A stretch of 64,000 bases of DNA from Paenibacillus sabuli. Lineage in GTDB: Bacteria; Bacillota; Bacilli; Paenibacillales; Paenibacillaceae. The notes beneath the pieces are model-generated. The model worked only from the letters and a program-made list of their open reading frames with translations, was not told where the DNA came from and searched no databases. The stretch lies in assembly GCF_014705605.1 (NCBI RefSeq), contig NZ_JACXIZ010000010.1, positions 105,986 through 169,985 on the forward strand, written 5' to 3'. The translations under genes and the position numbers were made by a program. Of the stretch, positions 8,505 to 17,508 are shown in pieces. Positions within the stretch are counted from its first letter, which is position 1, and each line of letters begins with the position of its first letter.

Positions 8505-10814
8505 TCAGCGCTCGCTCGCCCGGAATTGGCCCGGCGACATGCTGGCCAGCCGCTGAAAGACGCGATTCAGATTGCGCTCGGAATAGCCCACCTCCTGGGC
8601 GATGTCCTGGACGCTGCGCTCGGTGTCGCGCAGCAGCCGCTTCGCCTCCTCCACCTTGCAGGACATGACGAAGTCGACGAAGGCGATGCCCGCCTCCTTG
8701 CGGAACTGGCGGCTCAGGTAGGACGGACTCATGCCGACGAGCTCGGCGCATTCGGTCAGCGACACCGTCTCGCCGATGTTGTCCTTGACATGCTGCCATA
8801 CCTTCTGTACGGCGGCGCGGCCGCTCAGCTTGCGGCTCTGGGCGAGAATATCGCCGTAGAGCGGGAACAGCACGTCGAGGAACCAGTCGACGATCTCGTC
8901 CATCGTCTGGCGGCTCTTGAGCTGCTCGAACCAGTTGTTCTCCATGATGTCCAGCAGGCCGATCCCCTGCGCCTCCAGCGAGCGGATGATCGAGGAGAGC
9001 AGCACGTGACAGCTCTGGTGTATGAGATTGTACGACTCGGTGACGCGGATCGCCTCGGCAAAAGCGTGCATCGCCGCCCGCGCGCCCTCCCCGTCGCCGC
9101 GCAGCAGCCGGTCCAGGAGCTCGCCCTCGAGCTCGCGCGGATAAGCGAAGAGCGGCTGCTTTTTGGGCGAATCGCCGTCGTAGTAATTGACCGAATTGCC
9201 GCTGCGGAACAGCCGGCACTGCAACGCCAGCAGCGCCTCGCGATAAGAGGCGGGCACCTGCAGCAGCCCCTCCTTCCAGCCGCCCGCCCCGATCGACACG
9301 GAGAAGGACATGTATTGCTCCAACGCCTCGCACACCGCCTCGGCATAGCGGTGAATGGCCGCCGCCTGCGCGTCGCGCTCGGCCAGGTCGTCGTCGTGCA
9401 GCAGCACGATCGACTCCGCCTCGTCGCCGACGATGACCTCGCCCTGCAGCTGATGCTTGGCCAGCAGCTCCTTGGCCACGTTGGCGATGGCGAAGGCGAC
9501 GACCGGCGCCTCCTCCGGCAGGAAGCGCGTCTCCTTGTACAGCTTCTCCGGCATGACGACCAGCGCGAGATAGCGGGCGCGCCCGATCAGCCCAAGCCGC
9601 TCCCGCTCCCGCTCGATGTCGCGCGCCTGCGGGATCCGCCCCTTCACCAGCCGCGCCAGGAACTGCTCGCGCAGCGTCGGCTCCAGCTTGTGCAGATGGC
9701 GCCGCAGCGATTCGGATTGCTCATGCATGTAGCTGAGGCATTCGGAGAGATAATCGAATTCATTGCCGCCGACCTCGGCATCGCGACGCGCGAATACGGT
9801 GCGGCCCTGGCGGATGAGACGCTCGACCGGATTGTATACGACCCGGGAGCCGATGTACGAGAGCAGCCCGCCGAGCAACAGCACGATCGCCGTCGTATAG
9901 CCGATCATCGTCTTGACCCAGCCGAGCTGGGCGGCGATGACCGCCTCCGGCACCATCGCGACGTAGAGCCGGTCCTGCACCGTACGCCGAAAGAAAACCA
10001 GCGTCTCCTCGCCTGACGCGTCCTGCGCATGAATCAGCCCGGCGCTGCCCGGCGTCCCGGCAATCCGGGCGAAGACCGGGTCGCCGCTCAGATCGGTGCC
10101 CGGCAGCGACTTGTCGCTCGAATGAAACAGCACCTTGCGGGCCGCGTCCGCGATCAGGTAGCGCGCCTGCTCCTGCAGCACCGACTGGCCGCGCAGCTCG
10201 CGGGCCATGTCCGCCTCCTTGATCTGAATGATCACGGCGCCCTCGGCCGCGCCGGTGCGATGCACCGGCAGCAGCCGCACGAACGAGACGAGACCCTGCT
10301 TGCCCGCCTCGGGCAAGTATGTCCATCCGGCCGGGCGGCCGCCCGCCATGATCGCCGCGAGATCGCCGCGTAGCGGATAGCGCTCGCCCGGCACGTAGCC
10401 GTATTCGTTGGAGAGGACCAGATCCGACGCCGCATTGTAATAGATCAGCTCGTGCACGGCGGCGTGCGTATTTTTGCGAATCGTCATGCTGTCCAGCATG
10501 TCGCCGTGGTAGAGATAATCGCGGTCAAAATCCGGCCTCAAAAACGAGTCGCGCACGAGCGCGCTGCTGGAAAACTGCAGCGAGCCGTACTCCACCGCCG
10601 CCAGCTGGTCCTCCATCCGGGCCATCAGATCGCCCAGACCGGCCAGCTGCCGCGCCTTCAGTTCCTCGGTGAGCCGGGGCACGGAGAGCTGGTAGTAAGC
10701 GATGCCCGCCAGCAGGATCGGGATATAGATCAGCAGGCAGACGAGCCAGATCAGCTTGCGAAAATAGCCCGAGCGATTCGCCGGGACGCCGAACAAGCGG
10801 CGGCGCAGCTTCAT
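8505..10814 (-). CDS. Membrane-anchored AraC-family regulator (YesN/Cache-type sensor)
   Basis: A 769-residue transcription regulator anchored in the membrane. A transmembrane helix near residues 18-40 (IWLVCLLIYIPILLAGIAYY) and a second near 300-325 (TAIVLLLGGLLSYIGSRVV) bracket an extracytoplasmic Cache-like sensor domain; a cytoplasmic region and two C-terminal AraC helix-turn-helix motifs follow (LTECAELVGMSPSYLSRQFRK and VQDIAQEVGYSERNLNRVFQR). The start is the second ATG (10814), 8 bases after AAGGAGG; the first overlaps the spacer. It follows the lipoprotein gene by 36 bases and is probably in its operon. Such proteins activate nearby sugar-uptake genes, but no permease is encoded here. 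Confidence 0.88.
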   Translation of the reverse strand: MKLRRRLFGVPANRSGYFRKLIWLVCLLIYIPILLAGIAYYQLSVPRLTEELKARQLAGLGDLMARMEDQLAAVEYGSLQFSSSALVRDSFLRPDFDRDYLYHGDMLDSMTIRKNTHAAVHELIYYNAASDLVLSNEYGYVPGERYPLRGDLAAIMAGGRPAGWTYLPEAGKQGLVSFVRLLPVHRTGAAEGAVIIQIKEADMARELRGQSVLQEQARYLIADAARKVLFHSSDKSLPGTDLSGDPVFARIAGTPGSAGLIHAQDASGEETLVFFRRTVQDRLYVAMVPEAVIAAQLGWVKTMIGYTTAIVLLLGGLLSYIGSRVVYNPVERLIRQGRTVFARRDAEVGGNEFDYLSECLSYMHEQSESLRRHLHKLEPTLREQFLARLVKGRIPQARDIERERERLGLIGRARYLALVVMPEKLYKETRFLPEEAPVVAFAIANVAKELLAKHQLQGEVIVGDEAESIVLLHDDDLAERDAQAAAIHRYAEAVCEALEQYMSFSVSIGAGGWKEGLLQVPASYREALLALQCRLFRSGNSVNYYDGDSPKKQPLFAYPRELEGELLDRLLRGDGEGARAAMHAFAEAIRVTESYNLIHQSCHVLLSSIIRSLEAQGIGLLDIMENNWFEQLKSRQTMDEIVDWFLDVLFPLYGDILAQSRKLSGRAAVQKVWQHVKDNIGETVSLTECAELVGMSPSYLSRQFRKEAGIAFVDFVMSCKVEEAKRLLRDTERSVQDIAQEVGYSERNLNRVFQRLASMSPGQFRASER

Positions 10815-10850
10815 GTTCATCTCCTCCTTGCCATTGATGCGGCGAGCGGG

Positions 10851-12458
10851 TTAATCGGCGTGAAAGGCTTCGTACTCCTCGGCCAGCTCGTCAAAGGCGG
10901 CCTGCATCGCGGGCAGCTCGTTGAGCTCCTCGACGTAGGCGCGGTACTCCTCCATCGGAATCTGACCGACGATGGCGCGCGTCACCATCGCCTGCCATTC
11001 GCTCGAATGCTTCGCCCACTCGGTCAGCCACTTGTCGGAATTCAGGCCGGTTTTCGGCTCGATTTTGCCGACTTCGTCGAAATGCGCCACCGACTCCTTC
11101 TTCGCGTCGTTATATTCCTTGCTGCCCGAGGCGCTCTCGACCTTGCCCCACTTCGCGTAGGCGAGCACGCCAGCGCCCTTGGACGTCGTGTTGATCTCCT
11201 CGCGGCCCAGGTCGTTGAGCACCTTCTGCCCGTCGATGACCTCGTGATGCACGCCCTCGAGCCCATAGTACGCCAGCTCCGTCAGCTCCTCGGACGCGGT
11301 CAGCTCGAGATAATCCAGGATCTGCTTCACCTTGGCCTCGGGCACCTTCTTGGAGATGAAGTAGCCGCCGGATACGCCGGTCGCCAGATTGACGCTGACG
11401 CCGCCCGGACCCTCGAGCGCGAGATTGACGATCTCTGGATCGGCTTGTGTCTTGGAGATCGCATCCTCGTATTCCTTGTCCCACCAGATGCTGCGCGGAT
11501 ACGAAGCGGCCCGGCCCGACTTATACAGTTCTTCCGCCTGCGTCTTCTTCATGACCGAGAATTCCTGTGCCAACAGCCCCTCGCTGTACAGTCCGCGGAA
11601 CCACTCCACCATGTCGCCGTACATCGGCGTCAGCTCCTTGGGGACGTAGCCGCCAGCTTCGTTGAAGTACGGGTCGAGCGCGCCGAAGGCGCCGGCGAAC
11701 GCATCGTCGCCGTCGTCGACGATGACGCCGTGGCCGATCAGGCCAAAGGTGCCCATGCCGGACGGGTCGGCTTCGACGATCGCCTTGAGCGCGTCCTTGT
11801 ATTCGTCCAGCGTCTTCGGCACCGGCAGGCCGAGCTGGTCGAGCCAGTCCTTGCGCATCTTGATGCCGATGTCCATGCGCGAGCGCGAGCGCGGCAGGCC
11901 GTAGATTTTGCCGTCTACGGAGACGTACTTCTCCCAGTTGGGCGCCAGGTTGTTCGCCAGATTGGGATAATCGCTGAAGTCGCCCAGCAGCGGCGTCAGG
12001 TCCCAGAATGCGCCGTTCTTAATCGCGCTGATGAGCGGCGGCCGCATATTCGGCGAGGACAGCACCTCCGGCAGATCGCCCGAGGCGAGCACGAGATCCA
12101 TCTTCGTATCGAGATCCCCGGACGGCACCCATTCGATGTCCAGCACCGTATTCGTACGTTCCTGCCACTCGGTCCAGTACGCATTGTCCATGCGCGGCAG
12201 CTCGTTGTACAGCCCGGCGAACATCTGAATATGCAGCGGCTCGTCCGCTGCGGACGAATCCTGACCGTCGTCGCCGCCGTTCCCGCCATTGCCGTTGTTC
12301 GTGCCGGCCCCGCCGGATCCCCCTGCGCCATTGCCTCCGATGCCGCTATTGCCGCCTGCGTCCGATCCGCTCGAGCAAGCCGCCGCCGTGCCGAGCAGCA
12401 GCGTCAGGCAGAGCAATACGATCCAGTGCTTGCGTGCAGGCCCTCTCTTGTTCATCAT
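10851..12458 (-). CDS. Extracellular solute-binding lipoprotein (LplA-type, ABC sugar uptake)
   Basis: Lipid-anchored binding protein of 535 residues, the length of the large family-1 saccharide binders (LplA/YtcQ). The signal peptide is RKHWIVLLCLTLLLG with lipobox AAAC (Cys28). A Gly/Asn-rich linker at about residues 30-60 links the anchor to the binding domain, which contains family stretches such as VDGKIYGLPRSR and YFISKKVPEAKVKQILDYLE. The ligand is probably an oligosaccharide, but this is inferred. It lies between a glycoside hydrolase gene and a sensor-regulator gene. LplB/LplC-type permeases, normally adjacent, are absent, so it must use a transporter encoded elsewhere. Confidence 0.85.
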   Translation of the reverse strand: MMNKRGPARKHWIVLLCLTLLLGTAAACSSGSDAGGNSGIGGNGAGGSGGAGTNNGNGGNGGDDGQDSSAADEPLHIQMFAGLYNELPRMDNAYWTEWQERTNTVLDIEWVPSGDLDTKMDLVLASGDLPEVLSSPNMRPPLISAIKNGAFWDLTPLLGDFSDYPNLANNLAPNWEKYVSVDGKIYGLPRSRSRMDIGIKMRKDWLDQLGLPVPKTLDEYKDALKAIVEADPSGMGTFGLIGHGVIVDDGDDAFAGAFGALDPYFNEAGGYVPKELTPMYGDMVEWFRGLYSEGLLAQEFSVMKKTQAEELYKSGRAASYPRSIWWDKEYEDAISKTQADPEIVNLALEGPGGVSVNLATGVSGGYFISKKVPEAKVKQILDYLELTASEELTELAYYGLEGVHHEVIDGQKVLNDLGREEINTTSKGAGVLAYAKWGKVESASGSKEYNDAKKESVAHFDEVGKIEPKTGLNSDKWLTEWAKHSSEWQAMVTRAIVGQIPMEEYRAYVEELNELPAMQAAFDELAEEYEAFHAD

Positions 12459-12526
12459 GCTTCACGCTCCATCTAATAGGTGTAAGCGGATACAGCTTGC
12501 CGTGCCGCTTCCTCTTCATCGTAGGC

Positions 12527-12547
12527 GCCCCGCACCGGGGCGCACTA
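12527..12547. other. GC-rich hairpin between glycoside hydrolase and binding-protein genes
   Basis: A near-perfect inverted repeat (GCGCCCC with GGGGCGC, 5-base loop) lies in the 167-base gap and lacks a T-tract. It may stabilise or process the transcript rather than end it. Confidence 0.35.
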
Positions 12548-12625
12548 GAGACAATCGTTGACGCCTCGGGGCCTTGCCGCTCGTGGTCAATAATTGTCCC
12601 CGCCGCGCCGCCCTGGGGCATGCGA

Positions 12626-14932
12626 TTATTGTGCAGGCTCTACTACTATGGCGTCGAACAGCTCCAAGGCCGGCACGCGAATGCGACTGTAAGCGGCGCT
12701 TCGCTCCACGCGGTACGCCGTTCCGTGCAAAAGCGAGCGGGCCTTCGCCGCCTCGCCCCGCACCTCCACCGTCAGCTCGCCCAGCGGCACCGTCTCGGTG
12801 AGCGGCTTGCCCGGCGTGCCAACGCCGTTGAGCAGATGGACGAGATAGCCGCCCGCAGCGCGCTTGCCGATCAGACCCTGCACGCCTGCCGGGGCGTCCG
12901 TCCGCAGCAGCGGCGTCCCCGTGACCGACCGCACCAGGTGGCCGATGAGCGCTCGGTATTCGGGCACACCGCTCGTATGATACAGCCGATCGATTGCCCA
13001 AGGCAAATACGTGCTCGTCCCCGCGCCCCAGCGCCGGCGAATCAGTCCGGGCACGTCGGTCGTATCCGTCCAATAGGCGAACTCCGGGGTCGTATTGCGC
13101 ACGGCGGGGATGCCGTACAGGTCCTGCAGATCATGCAGCTCATCGCGCTCATCCCGCTCATCCCGCTCATCGAGAGCATCGAGTTCTTCCAGCCTGTCCA
13201 GTGCCTCCGACCTCTCGGGACGTGCCGGCTGCGGAGCTGCCGCCCCGGCCCCTTCCGGAGCTCCGGATCGATCCGCTCGCTGGAGCCCCTTGCCTGTGCG
13301 CAGCGCCTCATGCGAGGCGGGCCTCTCCGACAATGGCACGGTACGCAGCAGACCTCCCTCGGCCATCAGCAGATCGATCTCGCCCCCCAGCGCCGCCCGC
13401 AGCCGCGCGTCGCCGAGTTGCAGGTACGTACAGGCGACGGGCGGTTCGTCCGGCACGCGCCGGTCCAGACAACGCAGCGCCAGCGTGTCGCGCAGCCGGC
13501 CGCTCGCGTCGTAGCGGCCGGTCTCATGCGTCGCGATGACATGGCCGCCGGCGGCCACATAGTCGTCGATCAACCGCGCCTCGTCCTCCGTCAGCACGGC
13601 AATATTGGGCAGCAGCAGGCAGCGATAGCGCTGTAGCCGCTCCGCCGTCAGACTGCCCTCGTGCAGCACCGTGAACGGCAGATGGCATTCCGCCAGCATC
13701 TCGTACATGCCGCGGTAGTGGCTCTGCCAGCGACCGGCCGGGTCGTCGCGGCCATAGACGTCGGCAGTCCGCTGCGAATACAGGATCGCGACTTCCGCGC
13801 AGGGCGAGAGCTCGGCGTATTCGCGCTCGTGCCGCTGCAGATAGGTGAACAGCCGGCGAACGATCGGCAGGCCCTGCCGATCGTCCTGATCGAACTGGCC
13901 GCTCAGCGCCACGGCGGGCGAGCCGCCGCAGGCCGCGATCTGCATCAGATCGTAGCCGAGCTGGGCGGCCGGCTGGGCGGACCGGCGGCTGTAGATCGTT
14001 TTGCTGTAGCTCAGGATGATGCAGGTGTGCTTGATATGACTGCCCAGCATCGTCTCCTCTCCCGCCCAGTAGGGCCATCTCGGCGCCGGGCGGTCGTAGA
14101 AGTTGAACGCCTCGCTCGTGATGCAGGCGCTGCCCTGCGCGAACTGCGGCGCGTACCAGCCGCTCTCGCGAATGCCGCGGTACGTGTCCGAGGTCAGATT
14201 CGTATCGATCGTCAGCACCGTGCCCGGCGCAATCCGCTCGATATACGCGGCCAGACGACGATTGTAATCCGCGAAGCGCTCGTAGCGGTAGCGTACGTAC
14301 GCCTGCCAGGCCGGATCGTCCCAGTCCTCCTCCTCGGGCAGCGCCAGCCCCGTCGTCTCGCGGAACAATCCCCGGCAGCGCTCGCAATGGCACTGCAAGT
14401 AATTGAACGCATTGAAGAAGAGGCCGTCCGCCGGATAGCGCCGCAGCAGCTCGCCGACCACCTCGAAATTGTACTGCTCCCAATACGGCCCGGTCGGACA
14501 CGTCATCAGCATCTCCCAATGCCGCTTCACCTCGCCCTTCGCATCGCGGCGGAACCAGTCGGGATGCCGCTCCAGCACATGCGGGAAGCTCTTGCTCACG
14601 TCCATGCGCACCAGCACCTTCAGGCCTTGCGCATGTGCAGCGGCGATGACCTCGCCGAGATAATCGCCCTTCATCTCCGCATTGACGCTCTGGTACGGAT
14701 GGCTCGTCGGATACCATGCGAGAATGCCGCCACCGTTGACCAGGATCGCATTGGCGCCATAAGCGGCCGTCTCCCGCACCAGTGCCTTCACGTCCAGCCC
14801 GCGCGCGTCGATGCTGCGCAGATTCGGCTGCAGCAGGCGGAACGGCCGGCTCCAGAACGACGCCTCTTTTTGACCATTTCGTTCGGAGCCCGTGCGGGCC
14901 TGCGTTTCACTCGGCCATATCGGTTCGCTCAT
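12626..14932 (-). CDS. Putative glycoside hydrolase (TIM barrel with beta-galactosidase-like trimerisation region)
   Basis: A 768-residue protein without a signal peptide, so probably cytosolic. About residues 25-390 look like the TIM barrel of the GHL/GH42-like putative glycosyl hydrolases (YGANAILVNGGGILAWYPT, DGLFFNAFNYLQCHCERC). About residues 400-520 resemble the beta-galactosidase trimerisation domain (LLLPNIAVLTEDEARLIDDYVAAGGHVIATHETG). A low-complexity insert near residues 555-625 contains DERDERDERDEL. Substrate and catalytic residues cannot be assigned by eye. The start is ATG at 14932 with AAAGGAGG 12 bases upstream. It is first in a probable three-gene unit with the lipoprotein and regulator. 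Confidence 0.72.
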   Translation of the reverse strand: MSEPIWPSETQARTGSERNGQKEASFWSRPFRLLQPNLRSIDARGLDVKALVRETAAYGANAILVNGGGILAWYPTSHPYQSVNAEMKGDYLGEVIAAAHAQGLKVLVRMDVSKSFPHVLERHPDWFRRDAKGEVKRHWEMLMTCPTGPYWEQYNFEVVGELLRRYPADGLFFNAFNYLQCHCERCRGLFRETTGLALPEEEDWDDPAWQAYVRYRYERFADYNRRLAAYIERIAPGTVLTIDTNLTSDTYRGIRESGWYAPQFAQGSACITSEAFNFYDRPAPRWPYWAGEETMLGSHIKHTCIILSYSKTIYSRRSAQPAAQLGYDLMQIAACGGSPAVALSGQFDQDDRQGLPIVRRLFTYLQRHEREYAELSPCAEVAILYSQRTADVYGRDDPAGRWQSHYRGMYEMLAECHLPFTVLHEGSLTAERLQRYRCLLLPNIAVLTEDEARLIDDYVAAGGHVIATHETGRYDASGRLRDTLALRCLDRRVPDEPPVACTYLQLGDARLRAALGGEIDLLMAEGGLLRTVPLSERPASHEALRTGKGLQRADRSGAPEGAGAAAPQPARPERSEALDRLEELDALDERDERDERDELHDLQDLYGIPAVRNTTPEFAYWTDTTDVPGLIRRRWGAGTSTYLPWAIDRLYHTSGVPEYRALIGHLVRSVTGTPLLRTDAPAGVQGLIGKRAAGGYLVHLLNGVGTPGKPLTETVPLGELTVEVRGEAAKARSLLHGTAYRVERSAAYSRIRVPALELFDAIVVEPAQ

Positions 14933-15048
14933 CGTTACCCGTGTCCTCCTTTGTCCCTTTTCTCCTTTCTCATTGTAAAGAAAACGACGCCGGCCTCCTA
15001 CGGACATTTCTTGTACAGCGCTGCGATCGCTGCCAGAGACAGAAAAAA

Positions 15049-15080
15049 CCACAGCAGGGAGCGCGCTCCCTCCTGCGGTG
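15049..15080 (-). terminator. Terminator-like hairpin upstream of the hydrolase gene
   Basis: On the minus strand a stem of about 13 bp (CACCGCAGGAGGGAGC pairing with GCTCCCTGCTGTGG) is followed by TTTTTTC. It lies about 115 bases before the hydrolase start with no gene just upstream, so it may be a leader attenuator or may block read-through. Confidence 0.55.
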
Positions 15081-15328
15081 CATATGCGGTGCGTATGCGG
15101 CGCTGCTGCGCCCCATGCCAAATTAATTGCGGCTTCCTACCGCTAGCTCAAGCGTCAGGCGGATATGCCGCTGTCTCCGCCAGTGTCAATGTTGCCATGC
15201 GATTATGGCTTGACGACTTTGGCTTGACGATTTTGGCTCGTGCCATCTTCTTGAGGCTTTAGGATCTTTCTCGAAATAACCAAAGACAGCTCATCCACCA
15301 GGTGGGCAAACGGACGCACCTCACCTCA

Positions 15329-15512
15329 GCTAACGGTTGCCAGCGCGCTTATTTCGATCGATTTCAGGCGATTTCCAGGCTAGCGGTTGCCACAGCGCTT
15401 ATTTGGCCTCAATCGCGTCTTTTCAATGGATTTCAAGAAAATAAGACCTGTGGCAACCGTTACAATTCAATCGGCGCTTTTTTGGGCGCAATAGCCGCTG
15501 TGGCAACCGTTA
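15329..15512. repeat. 184-bp nested palindromic element, copy 2
   Basis: Forward motifs GCTAACGGTTGCCAGCGCGC (15329) and GCTAGCGGTTGCCACAGCGC (15379), both followed by TTATTT, face reverse motifs ending GGCAACCGTTA at 15462 and 15512. Length and motif positions equal those of copy 1 at 6421-6604, with no insertion or deletion. The centre is AT-richer than the arms. Confidence 0.85.
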
Positions 15513-15630
15513 GGTTCGTTGGTCGATGGTGAAGGGATAAGGACGGTTTCAATCGCACCAGGTTATTCTGTAATGGACACTTAGCCCAGCTAGCAACATG
15601 GTTCATTACGCTATAGCTCCGCGGGGGGGC

Positions 15631-15895
15631 CGACTAGCTCCGCGACTGCACGGCGTCCAGCCCAGCGACTTCGCGGCGTCGGCGTCTATGCCGAGACAGC
15701 GGCGATAACACGGCGACTAATCCCGTAATTGCACTGCGTCTACGCCGCGACCGCGGGGACTAAGCGGCTCGTAGCCCGGCGACTGGCGCAGCGACTGCAC
15801 AGCAAATAGCGCGGCGTCTAATCCCGCGACTAGCGGAGCGTCTACGCCTCGATCGCAGCAACTAAGCGGCGATTGCAGCGCCCCCGAGGACTGGC
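15631..15895. repeat. Degenerate GC-rich short tandem repeat tract
   Basis: The tract is built from irregular variants of GCGACTnnGCGnnGCGTCTA and CTAATCCCGCGACTA, with units of about 10-13 bp. It shows no clean period and no convincing reading frame. It ends just before the 3' end of the RNA methyltransferase gene. Confidence 0.5.
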
Positions 15896-15911
15896 GCAGC
15901 GGACAAGGGGC

Positions 15912-16721
15912 TCATAGCGTCCTTGTCCGCTGCCGTAGCGCCTCGTATAGCAGGATCGTCCCTGCCATCGCCACATTGAGCGATTCGGCCCGCCCCTCGA
16001 TCGGGATCAGCACGCTCTCGTCCACCAGTTCGCGCACCTCTGGCGACATGCCGCGCGACTCGCTGCCGAGCACGAGCCACACCGGGCCCGTCCAGTCTGC
16101 GGCATAGCAGTCGCGTTCGGCGTCCAGCGCCGTACCGACGAGCCGGGCGCCCCGGCGGCGCGCCTCCCCCAGCAGCTCGGGGAGCGGCGCCTTGATCACC
16201 GGCAGATGCAGCAGCGAGCCCATCGTGGAGCGGACGGTCTTGGGATTGTACGGATCGGCGCACCCGCTGCCGAGCACGACGCCCGCCGCGCCCGCGGCGT
16301 CGGCGGCGCGAATGATCGTGCCGACATTGCCCGGATCGGCCACCGCATCGAGCACCACGACCGGCCGTTCCGCGCCGTAGAGCTGCTCCGGACGCAGATG
16401 CGGCATCGCCACGACGGCGAATACCCGCGGCGGGGTATCGGTACCTGTGCACTTGGCCAGGATCGGCTCCGTCGCGGCGATCCATTGCGCGGACGAGCCC
16501 GCCTGCAGCGGCTCCAGCTCGTGCGGCACGCCGCGCTCGGCATCATAGACGACACAGTCCACGGCCGCGCCCGAGAGCAGCGCTTCTTGCACGAGATGCA
16601 CGCCCTCGGCGAGGAATTGGCCCTGCTTGGCCCGGCCTTTTTTGTCCAGCAGGGCAGCCCACTGCTTGACGCGTGGATTATGTACAGAGGTTAATTGCGC
16701 TTGCGCATGTTCGCCTGCCAT
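15912..16721 (-). CDS. ysgA: TrmH/SpoU-family RNA 2'-O-methyltransferase
   Basis: A 269-residue SPOUT-class methyltransferase using SAM on rRNA or tRNA; the exact target is not shown by sequence. The N-terminal substrate-binding domain (TSVHNPRVKQWAALLDKKGRAKQGQFLAEGV) leads into the knot domain with motif 1 (VADPGNVGTIIRAADAAGA), motif 2 (LVLGSESRGMS) and motif 3 (IPIEGRAESLNVAMAGTILLYE). The start is ATG at 16721, 7 bases after the stop of the upstream Ktr gene, whose last codons carry the GAGGAG site, so the two are coupled. As in Bacillus, it lies close to divergent sspI, which supports the ysgA name. Confidence 0.88.
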   Translation of the reverse strand: MAGEHAQAQLTSVHNPRVKQWAALLDKKGRAKQGQFLAEGVHLVQEALLSGAAVDCVVYDAERGVPHELEPLQAGSSAQWIAATEPILAKCTGTDTPPRVFAVVAMPHLRPEQLYGAERPVVVLDAVADPGNVGTIIRAADAAGAAGVVLGSGCADPYNPKTVRSTMGSLLHLPVIKAPLPELLGEARRRGARLVGTALDAERDCYAADWTGPVWLVLGSESRGMSPEVRELVDESVLIPIEGRAESLNVAMAGTILLYEALRQRTRTL

Positions 16722-16731
16722 GTCGATATCG

Positions 16732-17397
16732 TCACTCCTCGGAGTAGGCGAGCTCCAGGCCCGTCAGATCGGTATTTTTGCCGACGACGATCAGGATGTC
16801 GCCTTCCTTGATGACATCCTCGGCGTACGGCGAGATGTTCATTTTGTTGTTCGTCTTGATGGCCATGACGTTGCAGCGGTATTTGGCGCGAATATTGAGC
16901 TGCAGCAGATTCAGTCCGATCATCGCCGAGGGCGCCTTGATCTCGGCAATGCTGTAATCGTCGGACAGCTCGATGAAGTCGAGAATATTCGGCGAGACGA
17001 GGTTGTGCGCGACGCGCAAGCCCATGTCCCGCTCCGGGTAGACGACCTTGTCCGCGCCCGTCTTCTCCAGCACCTTGCCATGCAGCTCGTTCTGCGCCTT
17101 GACGATGATCGTCGGCACGCCCAGGTCCTTGAGGATCAGGGTGGTCAGAATGCTCGCCTGGATGTCCTGGCCAATCGCCACGACGACGACGTCGAAGTTG
17201 CGGATGCCCAATGAGCGCAGCGCCTCCTCGTCGGTGGAATCGGCGGTCACCGCGTGGGTGACGCGGGCAACAACATCCTGAATGCGGTCCTCGTCTTCGT
17301 CGATCGCGAGCACCTCAAAGCCCATTTCTGTCAGTTCGCTGGCTACGCTGGTCCCGAACCGGCCCATGCCGATGACCGCGTATTGCTTTTTGGCCAT
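16732..17397 (-). CDS. Ktr potassium-uptake gating subunit (KtrA/KtrC type, RCK)
   Basis: A 221-residue cytosolic ring-forming subunit that gates a KtrB/KtrD-type K+ channel in response to nucleotides. The N-terminal Rossmann fold has GMGRFG, then acidic D/E at the end of strand 2 (AIDEDEDR). The family stretches AIGQDIQASILTTLILKDLG and KTGADKVVYPERDMG follow, with a C-terminal RCK_C domain from about residue 140. By eye it is closer to KtrC than KtrA. The membrane partner is not in the window. It is first in a two-gene unit with the methyltransferase. Confidence 0.92.
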   Translation of the reverse strand: MAKKQYAVIGMGRFGTSVASELTEMGFEVLAIDEDEDRIQDVVARVTHAVTADSTDEEALRSLGIRNFDVVVVAIGQDIQASILTTLILKDLGVPTIIVKAQNELHGKVLEKTGADKVVYPERDMGLRVAHNLVSPNILDFIELSDDYSIAEIKAPSAMIGLNLLQLNIRAKYRCNVMAIKTNNKMNISPYAEDVIKEGDILIVVGKNTDLTGLELAYSEE

Positions 17398-17508
17398 AAG
17401 TGCCCTTCCCCTCTGTGCATTGATCTGTCCTTAAGTATAGCAACGTCGGATGAAAAGGCCAAGCCGCGGGAATAGTAAGGCGACACCACAACATACGGAG
17501 GGATCGAA

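Larger units (their letters stand above)
14933..15911. other. 979-base intergenic region rich in repeats
   Basis: No gene is seen. It holds, in order: the short leader of the hydrolase gene; a terminator-like hairpin (15049-15080); two near-identical 14-bp tandem copies of TGGCTTGACGAYTT (about 15206-15233); the second copy of the 184-bp nested palindrome (15329-15512); and a degenerate GC-rich short repeat tract (about 15631-15895). Confidence 0.7.

Noticed and set aside
10452..12476. Long plus-strand open frame opposite the binding lipoprotein gene
   Set aside because: It is antisense to a gene with a clear lipobox and family sequence, and its composition is that of a reverse-complement shadow.
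12527..12547. GC hairpin considered as a terminator splitting the hydrolase and lipoprotein genes
   Set aside because: No T-tract follows on either strand.
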